DNA of 64,000 bases from an uncultured Bacteroidota bacterium (GCA_903958045.1 CAJBRT010000190.1:29718-93717); one strand, 5' to 3'. Counted from the stretch's first letter, positions 16,864 to 25,380 are shown. Notes: a model not told the origin generated them from the letters alone. Program-made: numbers and translations.

Positions 16864-17901
16864 TTAGGCTTCTTTAAATGCCGTCCAACCCTGTGCTGTG
16901 ATATCAAATGTATTAGCACCCTTGGTCAATAATTTTGAGCCTTCATTGATATCTACCACATAACCAATCACGCTAATGTCTTCATTGAGTGTAATTTTAT
17001 CGTGGTCTTCTTGTTTAAGCGTAAAGAGTAGTTCATAATCTTCGCCACCATTAAGGGCGCAAACCGTAGGATCTAGTCCAAACTTAAATGCAGCTTTTCT
17101 TGATTCATCCGATATCGGAAGTTTTTCTTCGTAAATTCTACAGCCTACAACGCTTTGCTTACATAAGTGTAAGACATCGCTACTAATGCCATCGCTTACA
17201 TCCATCATAGCAGTAGGTGTAATATTATTTTCTGCAAAAAATGATATGATTTCTTTGCGTGCTTCTGGTTTCAGAAGTCTTCCAACAATATAACTTTCGT
17301 TTTCTAAATCAGGTTGTACCCCTGGGTTTTCGAGATAAATCTTTTTTTCTCTTTCCATGAGTGTTAATCCTAAAAAGGCACCGCCTAAATCACCGGTTAC
17401 ACATATTAAATCACCCACAGCAGCTGTGCTTCTTTTTACAAATTTATCAGGTGCTACTTCACCAATGGCTGTTACCGAAATAACAAATCCTTTTTGTGAA
17501 GAAGAGGTATCGCCACCCACTAAATCTACGCCGTGTTTTTCACAAGCAATATGCACGCCTTCATAAAATTCGGTGATGGCTTCTACACTAAAACGGTTGC
17601 TAATACCAATACTAATGGTGATTTGTGTAGGCTGCGCATTCATGGCGTAAACGTCCGAAAGGTTTACCATCACTGCTTTGTAGCCTAGATGCTTTAATGG
17701 CGTATACATCAAATCAAAATGAATCCCTTCTAATAATAAATCGGTAGTAACCACGGTTTGTTTTCCAAAATGATCGATTACCGCCGCGTCATCGCCCACC
17801 GATAAAACAGTAGAAGCGTTATGCGTTTCAAAATTTTTAGTCAGGTGTTCTATCAATCCAAATTCACCTAGTGTGGTTATTTCTGTTCTTTGTTCGCTCA
17901 T
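16864..17901 (-). CDS. thiL: Thiamine-monophosphate kinase
   Basis: A 345-residue ThiL of the PurM-like ATP-grasp-unrelated fold. It phosphorylates thiamine monophosphate to the pyrophosphate coenzyme. Motifs are VGDDAAVID, TTDLLLEGIHFD (metal and substrate), VGGDTSSS, VTGDLGGA and MMDVSDGISSD. The length is typical. It sits 10 nt downstream of the inositol-phosphatase family gene and shares its direction. Other thiamine biosynthesis genes are absent here. Confidence 0.95.
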   Translation of the reverse strand: MSEQRTEITTLGEFGLIEHLTKNFETHNASTVLSVGDDAAVIDHFGKQTVVTTDLLLEGIHFDLMYTPLKHLGYKAVMVNLSDVYAMNAQPTQITISIGISNRFSVEAITEFYEGVHIACEKHGVDLVGGDTSSSQKGFVISVTAIGEVAPDKFVKRSTAAVGDLICVTGDLGGAFLGLTLMEREKKIYLENPGVQPDLENESYIVGRLLKPEARKEIISFFAENNITPTAMMDVSDGISSDVLHLCKQSVVGCRIYEEKLPISDESRKAAFKFGLDPTVCALNGGEDYELLFTLKQEDHDKITLNEDISVIGYVVDINEGSKLLTKGANTFDITAQGWTAFKEA

Positions 17902-17911
17902 GTTTTATTTT

Positions 17912-18691
17912 TTATTGTACGGGTGCGCCATTAATAATAGCTAGTAACTCATCATGAATGAGTCCATTGGTTGCTAATAAATGTGGTTGATATACGGAGT
18001 ATGGTTCGCCTTTATAATCCGTTACTTTTCCACCCGCTTCGGCTACCATTAAAAAACCTGCTGCACTATCCCAGGCCTGTAATTTATGTTCATAAAACCC
18101 ATCAAATTTACCAGCTGCTACCCAGCAGAGGTCAATGGCAGCGCTACCTAGCCTGCGCACAGGTATACCTTTTCTAATTAATTTTTCAAATACTTGTAAC
18201 GGTCCGTTAGGCGTATCTAAATACGTGTACGGAAAGCCCGTTACAAGGCAAGACTCGATGACTTTTGATTTTTTGCTGACGCTAATTTTTTTATCGTTTA
18301 CAAACGCTCCCTTTCCTTTTTCAGCAAAATAAAACTCATTCATAATGGGGTTGTATACTGCGCCCATAATGATTTCGCCTGCTTTTTCCAGTCCCACACT
18401 TACACAACAAATAGGAATGCCATTGGCAAAGTTTACCGTACCGTCGATAGGGTCAATAATCCATTTAAATTCCGATGTGGTAATAATTTCTCCGGTTTCT
18501 TCACTTAATATAAAATGATCCGGATAAGCTGCTTGAATTACACCAATTATAGCGCGCTCTGCTGCGTGATCCGCCTCTGTTACTAGATTATTTACGCCCT
18601 CTTTGTGGCTAATTTCAAATGCGCCATTAAAAAACCGCTGCAACTCGGCAGCGCCCGCTCTTGTAGCCGCAATCAGTGTTTCTGTTAACAT
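17912..18691 (-). CDS. Inositol monophosphatase family protein (SuhB-like)
   Basis: A 259-residue Mg-dependent phosphatase with the family metal motifs: ILSEETGE, WIIDPIDGTVNFANGIP and the C-terminal WDSAAGFLMVAEAGG. It may act on inositol monophosphate or on another sugar/nucleotide phosphate (the CysQ or SuhB roles cannot be separated by sequence reading). The -7 box TACTTTTG lies only 4 nt upstream of its ATG, suggesting a leaderless or near-leaderless mRNA. Confidence 0.92.
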   Translation of the reverse strand: MLTETLIAATRAGAAELQRFFNGAFEISHKEGVNNLVTEADHAAERAIIGVIQAAYPDHFILSEETGEIITTSEFKWIIDPIDGTVNFANGIPICCVSVGLEKAGEIIMGAVYNPIMNEFYFAEKGKGAFVNDKKISVSKKSKVIESCLVTGFPYTYLDTPNGPLQVFEKLIRKGIPVRRLGSAAIDLCWVAAGKFDGFYEHKLQAWDSAAGFLMVAEAGGKVTDYKGEPYSVYQPHLLATNGLIHDELLAIINGAPVQ

Positions 18692-18695
18692 TACG

Positions 18696-18703
18696 CAAAA
18701 GTA
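18696..18703 (-). promoter_or_regulatory. -7 promoter element (TACTTTTG) of the inositol-phosphatase/thiL unit
   Basis: An exact TAnnTTTG match on the minus strand, 4 nt from the ATG. The intergenic region is shared with the divergent GH3 gene promoter. Confidence 0.55.
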
Positions 18704-18745
18704 ACGAAGATGCAGCCACTATTCAAGTTTTGTGTCATTTTGCTT

Positions 18746-18753
18746 TAGCTTTG
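18746..18753 (+). promoter_or_regulatory. -7 promoter element (TAGCTTTG) of the GH3 family gene
   Basis: An exact TAnnTTTG match, 4 nt upstream of the ATG at 18758, again implying a near-leaderless transcript. Confidence 0.55.
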
Positions 18754-18757
18754 TAGC

Positions 18758-20248
18758 ATGGCCCTATTTGACCTCTCCCTTTCCCCCAAAAACACGAAAA
18801 AAGAACAGACCCGTGTTTTAAAAAAATTACTGCGTCGTGCAAAAAACACGGCATTTGGAAATAGATATGGATTTGACGCGCTTTTAAAAAGCAAAACGCC
18901 TGCACAAGATTTTCAAAAAGCGGTTCCCATTTACAATTACAATAAAATATACAAAGAGTGGTGGCACAAATGTATTGAGGGGGAATCAGATGTTTGTTGG
19001 CCTGGTAAAATAAAATATTACGCTTTAAGTAGTGGAACATCCGAAGCGTCTAGTAAATATATTCCGGTTACACGGGAGTTACTATCCGGCAACAAAGCCA
19101 TTATGGTGAAGCAGTTGTTAAGTCTTAGGCACTATAAAAATATTCCATACACCTCTATTGCAAAAGGCTGGCTCGCCATTGGTGGTAGCACAGAACTTCA
19201 AAAGGGAACGGGTTTTTACGCCGGCGATTTAAGTGGCATCACTGCTAAAAAATTACCTTCTTGGTTTCAGCCTTTTTACAAACCAGGAAAAAAAATAGCC
19301 AAAGAAAAAGATTGGAATAAAAAATTAGAGGAGATTGTTGCAGAAGCGCCTAAATGGGATATTGGGTTTTTAGTAGGTGTACCCGCATGGATTCAGCTCT
19401 GTATTGAAATGATTGTAAAAAAATATGAACTCAATAATATTCATGAGCTCTGGCCCAACTTATCTTTTTTTGGTCATGGAGGCGTAAGTTTTGAACCCTA
19501 TAAAAAAGGATTTGAAAAATTATTAGGAAAACCCATTACCTACATCGAAACGTATTTAGCAAGCGAAGGTTTTATTGCCTACCAAGACCATCAAAATGCA
19601 GCAGGGATGCGGCTTGTAACGGGGCAGCACTTATTTTTAGAATTCGTTCCTTTCAATGAAAATAATTTTGACGAAGACGGAGAAATTAAAGATAGCGCTA
19701 CTGCACTGCTTATAGATGAAGTGGAAGAAGGCACCGATTACGCCGTTTTAATTAGTACGGCTGCGGGGGCATGGCGTTATTTAATTGGTGATACCGTAAA
19801 ATTTATTGACAAACAAAATGCACAAATTATTATTACCGGAAGAACCAAACACTTTTTAAGTTTAGTAGGTGAGCATTTAAGTGTCGATAATATGAACAAA
19901 GCGGTTGAAAATGTTAGCCACGCATTTAATATTAGCATTCCAGAATATACAGTTACCGGTGTGCCTCATGGAAATTTATTTGCACACAAATGGTATGTAG
20001 CCTGCAACGACACCGTTAACGAAACCGAATTAGCAGCTGCCATTGATCAGTACCTATGTAGCATTAATGATGATTATGCCACCGAACGAAAAAGTGCTTT
20101 GCAAAATGTTTCTGTTACAGTCCTTAAAGAAGCAGTATTTATGGATTTTATGGAGTCTGAGGGAAAACTAGGCGGACAACACAAGTTTCCGAGGGTATTA
20201 AAAGGGAAGCAGTTAGAGGCTTTTGAAACATTCATTCGTAACAATTAA
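18758..20248 (+). CDS. GH3 auxin-responsive promoter family protein (acyl-adenylating)
   Basis: A 496-residue member of the bacterial GH3 family, the acyl-acid amido synthetase fold of the adenylate-forming superfamily. Visible blocks are YALSSGTSEASSKYIP (phosphate/ATP binding), FGHGGVSFEPYKKGF, TYLASEGFIAYQ and the hinge WRYLIGDTVKFID with ITGRTKHFLS. Plant members conjugate amino acids to auxin or jasmonate. The bacterial substrate is unknown. It heads a three-gene run with a LysE-type exporter (3 nt gap) and a small exported protein, hinting that its product might be exported, but this is inference. Confidence 0.85.
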   Translation: MALFDLSLSPKNTKKEQTRVLKKLLRRAKNTAFGNRYGFDALLKSKTPAQDFQKAVPIYNYNKIYKEWWHKCIEGESDVCWPGKIKYYALSSGTSEASSKYIPVTRELLSGNKAIMVKQLLSLRHYKNIPYTSIAKGWLAIGGSTELQKGTGFYAGDLSGITAKKLPSWFQPFYKPGKKIAKEKDWNKKLEEIVAEAPKWDIGFLVGVPAWIQLCIEMIVKKYELNNIHELWPNLSFFGHGGVSFEPYKKGFEKLLGKPITYIETYLASEGFIAYQDHQNAAGMRLVTGQHLFLEFVPFNENNFDEDGEIKDSATALLIDEVEEGTDYAVLISTAAGAWRYLIGDTVKFIDKQNAQIIITGRTKHFLSLVGEHLSVDNMNKAVENVSHAFNISIPEYTVTGVPHGNLFAHKWYVACNDTVNETELAAAIDQYLCSINDDYATERKSALQNVSVTVLKEAVFMDFMESEGKLGGQHKFPRVLKGKQLEAFETFIRNN

Positions 20249-20251
20249 TAT

Positions 20252-20890
20252 ATGATAGCGCCGCTCATCAAAGGTTTAGTGCTGGGGTTGATATTGAGCA
20301 TTTCGGTGGGGCCTATCATCTTTGCGATCATCAAACATAGCATCAACAGTGGACGTAAAGCGGGACTGAGCTTTGTGGCAGGGGTTTCTACCTCAGATAT
20401 TTCATTGGTTTTATTTTGCAATTTTTTTACCGGACTTTTTGCAACGGCACTTGAACACAAAAATAAAATTGCAATTGCTGGCAGTATTTTTTTAATTGGG
20501 CTGGGTATTTATACACTTCTATTTAAAAAAGTAAGTATTGCTGAAAACGCAAATGGTGCTCAAGAAAAATTAACCTGGCAAAAATATGTGGGTCTTTATT
20601 TGTCGGGTTTTTTTATGAATACATTAAACCCGGGTGTGTTTTTATTTTGGTTTGCTTGGACCGCAGCAATTGTGGCAGATGCAGCAGCAGCAAGTAATCC
20701 AGCCAATTACAAAGCCATTGTATTTATAACCTGCTTACTGTTTGTTCTTGCTTCCGATATTGTTAAAGTTGTTTTATCAGAAAAATTAAGGCCCAAACTC
20801 AATACAAAAAACTTACATTTAATCAATCAAATTGCTGGCGTTATACTCATTGGATTTGGTGTGTTTCTTTTCTATGGCGCATTAAAATAA
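20252..20890 (+). CDS. LysE/RhtB family amino-acid exporter
   Basis: A 212-residue inner-membrane protein with about six TM segments. The N-terminal LysE signature is GLILSISVGPIIFAIIKHSI followed by GRKAGLSFVAGVSTSD, and the central GFFMNTLNPGVFLFW motif is present. It should export amino acids or related small molecules by proton exchange. It begins 3 nt after the GH3 family gene and ends 4 nt before the next gene. Confidence 0.9.
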   Translation: MIAPLIKGLVLGLILSISVGPIIFAIIKHSINSGRKAGLSFVAGVSTSDISLVLFCNFFTGLFATALEHKNKIAIAGSIFLIGLGIYTLLFKKVSIAENANGAQEKLTWQKYVGLYLSGFFMNTLNPGVFLFWFAWTAAIVADAAAASNPANYKAIVFITCLLFVLASDIVKVVLSEKLRPKLNTKNLHLINQIAGVILIGFGVFLFYGALK

Positions 20891-20894
20891 AAAC

Positions 20895-21452
20895 ATGTTA
20901 TTAGTAAAATATGTGGTGGGGATATTTGCAGCAGTTTTATTCACTGTTACAGCATCTACTGCACAAGTTGGCAACACGCTCGTGCTAAAAGAAAAAGGTC
21001 GAACCATTCAAAGTTGGATTGAAAAAGATTGTATCACATTTAGATTTAGCAACACGCAGTGGATTGAAGGAAAAATAAAAACCATTTTAAAAGACTCCTT
21101 ACTCATTAATATGTACCGTGCGCAGCAATCACCTACTGCGTTTGGGGGTTTTAGGGTGGATACGACTTGGCTTGGTTTTTTAAAAATAAGTATCAATGAG
21201 ATTTCGGGACTACCACAGTCGCGTTACAAATCGGGAATGTTCACAAATGGCATACTCTTTAAATTAGCAAGTAGCGCGTATTTGTTTTTAAATATTGTCA
21301 ATAGTATCATAAAAGGGTATCCACTACTCGATGCAGCTAATACCACCAGACTCCTTGTTGCTACTGGATTTTATGGAATTGGGACCCTTCAAAAACAAAA
21401 ACACAAAGACTATTTGCCCATTGGCAAAAAATATACAGTAGCCATTTATTAG
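20895..21452 (+). CDS. Conserved exported protein of unknown function
   Basis: A 185-residue protein with an N-terminal signal peptide (VGIFAAVLFTVTASTAQV) and a mainly beta-strand body (GRTIQSWIEKDCITFRF, IEGKIKTILKDSLLINMY), followed by one or two weakly hydrophobic segments (about 115-160). I do not recognise the family. It follows the LysE gene by 4 nt and its last 4 nt overlap the convergent kinase gene at 21449. Confidence 0.75.
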   Translation: MLLVKYVVGIFAAVLFTVTASTAQVGNTLVLKEKGRTIQSWIEKDCITFRFSNTQWIEGKIKTILKDSLLINMYRAQQSPTAFGGFRVDTTWLGFLKISINEISGLPQSRYKSGMFTNGILFKLASSAYLFLNIVNSIIKGYPLLDAANTTRLLVATGFYGIGTLQKQKHKDYLPIGKKYTVAIY

Positions 21453-22015
21453 CGTGCTAAAACAGCGTCTATAGCAGCCACTGCTTTTTGATTTCGCGCT
21501 TCAAATCCACCACTAATTTCGATCCAAGGCGTTTGTTGATTGATTAAAATATCTTTGTACATCTGAAACAATTCTTGACGAGGTTTTTCGTCGGGGTATT
21601 CTCTTAATGCATCTTTCACCCAGGGTATGTCTGGTTTACAAAGCAAATATAAATCGTAGTGCCGCTTGTTAATTTCATCTAAAATAAACGTTGGACAAGT
21701 ACCAAATACATATTCGGCCCACACTTTCATCACGTACATGTCGGTATCAATAATAAGTGGTTTTATAATTCCCGTTTGATCCGTTTGTGATTGTAACGCG
21801 TCTATGTGTTTTTGCTCTGCGGCTAATTGACCTTTTGCAATGGTGATTAAATCATCAACCGTATAAGCGGTTCCGTTTTCTAATAAATATTCCCTTGCAA
21901 ACTCAGGGCACCAAAGAGTCTTATAATAATCCGCTAGATGCCCGCAAAGTGTAGATTTACCGGTACTTTCAGGACCTATCACAACAATTTTTTTAAGCGC
22001 TACTGTTGTACTCAT
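21449..22015 (-). CDS. NadR-like ATPase/nicotinamide riboside kinase domain protein
   Basis: A 188-residue P-loop protein with Walker A GPESTGKST (14-22), CPEFAREYLLENG, PLIIDTDMYVMKVWAEYVFG and LYLLCKPDIPWVKDALREYP. This is the kinase domain of NadR (AAA_28 family), which phosphorylates nicotinamide riboside to NMN. The NadR adenylyltransferase and DNA-binding domains are absent. It overlaps the 3' end of pnuC by 4 nt, so uptake of the riboside and its phosphorylation would be coupled. Confidence 0.88.
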   Translation of the reverse strand: MSTTVALKKIVVIGPESTGKSTLCGHLADYYKTLWCPEFAREYLLENGTAYTVDDLITIAKGQLAAEQKHIDALQSQTDQTGIIKPLIIDTDMYVMKVWAEYVFGTCPTFILDEINKRHYDLYLLCKPDIPWVKDALREYPDEKPRQELFQMYKDILINQQTPWIEISGGFEARNQKAVAAIDAVLAR

Positions 22016-22635
22016 GCTGCTTGTGCTTTTTTACGCCATGCTATTAGTCCTGCAATCGCAAGCGCTAATAAAACAGCAAATTGAACACTCGTAAATACAT
22101 AGCCCTTCACAAAATAGAGTGGGATCGAAAAAATATTTGTAGCAATCCAATAATACCAGCTTTCTACTTTTTTCTTGGCCATCAGCCACATGCCCGTATA
22201 GGCTGCGGCGCTTGACAAAGCGTCGGCCCAAGGAATGGCCCCCTCTGCAAAAGAAGCTTTAGCGTAATAGAGCGCGGCGTATAAGACAATATAAAAACTA
22301 CCAAAGAATAATAGCTGTTGTAAAAGTTCTTTTTGCGTAGAAAACTGAATGTGTAAAACGCTTTCCTGCTGCTCATTTTTGCGCGTCCACAACCACCATC
22401 CATACATACTCATGATAGTGTAATAAATATTGACACTCGCTTCGCCTAGTAAGTGACCTTTAAAACTTAAATAAACAAAAATGGTGGTATTGATCAGACC
22501 CACAGGATACACGAGTACCTGCTCTTTTTTGCTAAACCATACACTTGCAATACCTGCAAGCACAGCAATAAATTCTAATGCGGATGTTTGTAGTAAACCA
22601 TCTATAAAAGATTGGTATAAAGTGGCAGGGCTCAT
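22012..22635 (-). CDS. pnuC: Nicotinamide riboside transporter PnuC
   Basis: A membrane protein of 207 residues (ATG at 22635) with about seven hydrophobic segments. PnuC family landmarks are EFIAVLAGIASVWFS at the start, the VYPVGLINTTIFVYLSFKG segment, YTIMSMYGWWLW (WxxW-like motif) and ESWYYWIATNIFSIPLYFVKG. It facilitates riboside uptake, with trapping by the kinase encoded next. A longer frame from 22653 would overlap the Nfu gene and is less likely. It begins 1 nt after the Nfu stop. Confidence 0.92.
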   Translation of the reverse strand: MSPATLYQSFIDGLLQTSALEFIAVLAGIASVWFSKKEQVLVYPVGLINTTIFVYLSFKGHLLGEASVNIYYTIMSMYGWWLWTRKNEQQESVLHIQFSTQKELLQQLLFFGSFYIVLYAALYYAKASFAEGAIPWADALSSAAAYTGMWLMAKKKVESWYYWIATNIFSIPLYFVKGYVFTSVQFAVLLALAIAGLIAWRKKAQAA

Positions 22636-22636
22636 T

Positions 22637-23236
22637 TTATTCGGCCTCTGCAACCACTTCTTTCACTTCCGGAATCATGCGTTTCATCATGCCTTCGATA
22701 CCGGCTTTTAAAGTAACCATAGAAGAAGGGCAACCACTACAACTACCTTGTAACATTAAATTTACAACGCCATCATTGTAGCTTTTAAATTGTATCGCAC
22801 CGCCATCCATTTCTACGGCTGGCTTCACGTAATTTTCTAATAATTCTTTAACGCGCTTTACGATGTCATCATCATCGGCGCTAACGGTATTGGTTGCTTC
22901 TTGTTTCATTTTTGCAACCTCTTCTTCATTCACTACTACACCACCATTTTCGAGATACTCTTGTAAAAAAGTTTTGATGGTTGGAATTACATCCTGCCAA
23001 TCATCGGTGTCAGGCGTTTTTGTAAGTGTCACAAAATTAGAAGCAATAAATACCGCTTTGATAAATGGAAAACTAAACAACTCTTTTGCAAGCGGAGAGG
23101 CGGCCGCAAGTGATTCGTCGGCAACGTCTAAACTTTTACCTGGATACAATAATTTGTTTGCCACAAATTTCATGGTTTCCGGATTGGGTGTCATCTCGGT
23201 ATAAATGCTAATGATAGAGTTGCCTGTAGTAATCAT
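22637..23236 (-). CDS. Nfu-type iron-sulfur cluster scaffold/carrier protein
   Basis: From the ATG at 23236 the protein has 199 residues: an N-terminal Nfu_N domain (YTEMTPNPETMKFVANK, as in eukaryotic NFU1) and a C-terminal NifU-like domain with the cluster-binding CxxC in MLQGSCSGCPSSMVTLK. It would deliver [4Fe-4S] or [2Fe-2S] clusters to target proteins. A longer start at 23266 is rejected because a TATTTTTG promoter lies at 23261-23254. Downstream are pnuC and the kinase in the same direction. Confidence 0.9.
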   Translation of the reverse strand: MITTGNSIISIYTEMTPNPETMKFVANKLLYPGKSLDVADESLAAASPLAKELFSFPFIKAVFIASNFVTLTKTPDTDDWQDVIPTIKTFLQEYLENGGVVVNEEEVAKMKQEATNTVSADDDDIVKRVKELLENYVKPAVEMDGGAIQFKSYNDGVVNLMLQGSCSGCPSSMVTLKAGIEGMMKRMIPEVKEVVAEAE

Positions 23237-23253
23237 AGTATCAAATTGAAGAA

Positions 23254-23261
23254 CAAAAATA
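23254..23261 (-). promoter_or_regulatory. -7 promoter element (TATTTTTG) of the Nfu-pnuC-kinase unit
   Basis: An exact TAnnTTTG match on the minus strand, 17 nt upstream of the ATG at 23236. Confidence 0.55.
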
Positions 23262-23320
23262 AACAATTTTATCGGGGGAGTAGCGGAGACGCCCGATTTT
23301 TCGGATATCGAAAAAGCAGA

Positions 23321-23860
23321 TTATTTTTTTTCGGCAGGTTTGGGTACAAAATCTAACACCACGCCATTGATACAATACCTAAGACCCGTTGGTGGTGGAC
23401 CGTCTTCAAACACATGACCCAGGTGTGATTTACACCTACCGCACTGTACTTCTGTTCTTTTCATCCCAAGCGTATTGTCCTCTAGATAAATGATAGAGGT
23501 TTTAGTTAGGGGCTCAAAAAAACTTGGCCAACCACAACCACTATCAAATTTGGTGTTGCTTTTAAATAGTGCATTTCCACAAACAGCGCAATAATAAGTG
23601 CCGGCTTCTTTAAAGTCTTCAAACTTGCTGGTCCATGGTCTTTCGGTTCCTTTTTGTCTAGCCACATAAAAAACCTCTGGTGATAGGATTTTTTTCCAGG
23701 CGTCTTCTGGTACTTGAATACTTGTGGTATCTGTTCTAGAAAAATGGGGGTTACTGTTTTTTGTAGTGTCTTCCATAGTCGTCGCTTTTTGTTGTAACGC
23801 AGATCCACTGCAGCTTTGCACGGTTATCAAGCATAATAAATAGAGGATGATCTTTTTCAT
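23321..23860 (-). CDS. msrB: Peptide-methionine (R)-S-oxide reductase, lipoprotein form
   Basis: A 179-residue MsrB that repairs methionine-R-sulfoxide. The zinc site is the two CxxC pairs (YYCAVCGNALF and VQCGRCKSHLGHVF) and the catalytic Cys is in LRYCINGVVLDF. GCGWPSFFEPL is the family signature. The N-terminus (MKKIILYLLCLITVQSCSGS) is a lipoprotein signal with lipobox Cys17, so this copy acts in the envelope. Confidence 0.94.
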   Translation of the reverse strand: MKKIILYLLCLITVQSCSGSALQQKATTMEDTTKNSNPHFSRTDTTSIQVPEDAWKKILSPEVFYVARQKGTERPWTSKFEDFKEAGTYYCAVCGNALFKSNTKFDSGCGWPSFFEPLTKTSIIYLEDNTLGMKRTEVQCGRCKSHLGHVFEDGPPPTGLRYCINGVVLDFVPKPAEKK

Positions 23861-23933
23861 ATTCTGCCAGGATCTGGTGTTTAAAGATATAACAAAGGCG
23901 CCGGTGGTTTAGTTGTATATAATGTCAAATTCG

Positions 23934-23941
23934 TATATTTG
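23934..23941 (+). promoter_or_regulatory. -7 promoter element (TATATTTG) of adk
   Basis: An exact TAnnTTTG match 24 nt upstream of the adk ATG at 23966. It overlaps the TTG that would give a longer frame, which excludes that start. Confidence 0.6.
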
Positions 23942-23965
23942 TTGCAAGCAAGAATCCCAATCAAC

Positions 23966-24544
23966 ATGTTTAATATTATTTTATTTGGACCTCCCGGCAG
24001 TGGCAAAGGAACGCAAAGCGAAAACCTAATTGCATCTTACGGATTAAAACACCTGTCTACCGGCGATTTATTAAGAAGTGAAATAGCCAACCAAACCCCC
24101 CTTGGACTTGAAGCCAAGCGTTTTATGGATCAGGGTCAATTGGTTCCGGATGAAGTAGTCATTGGCATGATTAGCTCGGCACTGGACAACAATCCAGCTG
24201 CAAAAGGCTTTCTATTTGATGGATTTCCGCGTACAGAGGCACAAAGTATTGCCCTAGACAAGCTTTTGGCCCTGAAAGAAACTGAAATTAGCCTCGTGCT
24301 GGCGCTTGAAGTAAGCGAGGAGGAGCTTGTTAAACGCCTATTAAACAGGGGTTTAACCTCAGGCAGGTCGGATGATACCAACGAAACGGTGATTAAAGCC
24401 CGTATTAACGAGTATGAACAAAAAACCACGGTAGTAGCCAACTATTATGCTGGATTTGATAAAGTGGTGAAAATCAAGGGAGAAGGAACCGTAGAAGAAA
24501 TATTTTCATCTCTACGCAGCGAAATTGATAAAAGGTTGTCTTAG
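23966..24544 (+). CDS. adk: Adenylate kinase
   Basis: From the ATG at 23966 it has 192 residues. It interconverts ATP + AMP and 2 ADP. Motifs are the P-loop LFGPPGSGKGTQ, the AMP-binding HLSTGDLLRSEI, LFDGFPRTEAQ and the short-lid segment GLTSGRSDDTNETVIKARI. It lacks the long zinc LID, so it is the short type. It is monocistronic, with a TATATTTG promoter upstream and a strong terminator 35 nt downstream. Confidence 0.96.
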   Translation: MFNIILFGPPGSGKGTQSENLIASYGLKHLSTGDLLRSEIANQTPLGLEAKRFMDQGQLVPDEVVIGMISSALDNNPAAKGFLFDGFPRTEAQSIALDKLLALKETEISLVLALEVSEEELVKRLLNRGLTSGRSDDTNETVIKARINEYEQKTTVVANYYAGFDKVVKIKGEGTVEEIFSSLRSEIDKRLS

Positions 24545-24578
24545 TTATATAGCTAGTTTAACCAACAGCTAACTGCTT

Positions 24579-24614
24579 TCCCGCCATAGTTAACCCTAAG
24601 GCGGGATTTTTTTT
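24579..24614 (+). terminator. Rho-independent terminator of adk
   Basis: TCCCGCC (24579-24585) and GGCGGGA (24600-24606) form a 7-bp GC-rich stem with a 14-nt loop, followed by eight T residues. Confidence 0.88.
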
Positions 24615-24645
24615 GTTTTAACAGGTCTTTGGGTATTTAAAGCGG

Positions 24646-24653
24646 TACCTTTG
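24646..24653 (+). promoter_or_regulatory. -7 promoter element (TACCTTTG) of the L,D-transpeptidase family gene
   Basis: An exact TAnnTTTG match. The predicted transcript start at about 24659 coincides with a TTG that would open a longer frame, so the ATG at 24706 is the more likely start. Confidence 0.55.
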
Positions 24654-24705
24654 CAGCTTGACCAAGATCCAATACATAGCGTTTATAGTAAAAAACAAGG
24701 CCCTA

Positions 24706-25344
24706 ATGGCGTTTGTATGCCTATTTATGGCCTTATCATCAGCTGCCCTAGCCGAGCCACTTCCCAAAGAACAGCTTTACCAAAAACTGGAGCTTAGGCA
24801 GCGCGGCTTATCCAAAAAAGCTTTTGACCTAGCCCTAAGGGGTTTCGAAAAATTATTGGCACATGGCAAATTAATGAACAGTACCGTTTTATCGATTGTA
24901 GACTTCAGCCTGCCCTCTACACAAAAAAGACTCTTTGTCATTAATATGATTACGCAGGAATTAATTTTTTATGATTATGTAGCGCACGGAAAAAATTCGG
25001 GAGCAGCTATTGCAAAAAGTTTTTCCAATACAATCAATAGTTTTAAAAGTAGTCTTGGTTTTTTTGTTACACAAAACACCTACACTGGACGAAATGGTTT
25101 GTCGTTGGCGCTTGATGGAAAAGAAAAAGGAAGGAATGATCATGCACTAGTAAGATCGATTGTGATTCATGGTGCACCTTATGTAAATGAAAATTTTGCT
25201 TCACACAAAACAGGGATTGGAAGAAGTTGGGGTTGCCCTGCTGTTCCAGAAAAAATCACCAAAGATTTAATTGAAACGATTAAAGATGGTTCTTGTTTTT
25301 TTATTTACGCACCTATCTATAAAAAAGAAAGCGCCTCCTTGTAG
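24706..25344 (+). CDS. Murein L,D-transpeptidase catalytic-domain protein (YkuD_2 type)
   Basis: From the ATG at 24706 the protein has 212 residues with a signal peptide (MAFVCLFMALSSAALA). The mature part has the YkuD_2 features: RLFVINMITQELIFYDYVAHG, SSLGFFVTQNTYTG, SIVIHGAPYV, and the catalytic GRSWGCPAVP with its Cys and upstream His. It probably acts on peptidoglycan peptides in the periplasm. A TTG-started frame from 24658 is disfavoured by the promoter position. Its last codons form part of the convergent ompA-type gene's terminator. Confidence 0.87.
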   Translation: MAFVCLFMALSSAALAEPLPKEQLYQKLELRQRGLSKKAFDLALRGFEKLLAHGKLMNSTVLSIVDFSLPSTQKRLFVINMITQELIFYDYVAHGKNSGAAIAKSFSNTINSFKSSLGFFVTQNTYTGRNGLSLALDGKEKGRNDHALVRSIVIHGAPYVNENFASHKTGIGRSWGCPAVPEKITKDLIETIKDGSCFFIYAPIYKKESASL

Positions 25345-25352
25345 GAAGCGCT
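25322..25352 (-). terminator. Rho-independent terminator of the OmpA lipoprotein gene, inside the convergent gene's 3' end
   Basis: On the minus strand AGCGCTTCC/GGAGGCGCT form a 9-bp stem (one G-T) with loop TACAA, followed by TTCTTTTTT. The 5' half of the hairpin and its T-run lie within the last codons of the plus-strand L,D-transpeptidase gene. Confidence 0.7.
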
Positions 25353-25380
25353 CTCAAATATAGGATTGGGTTAGTAAAGA

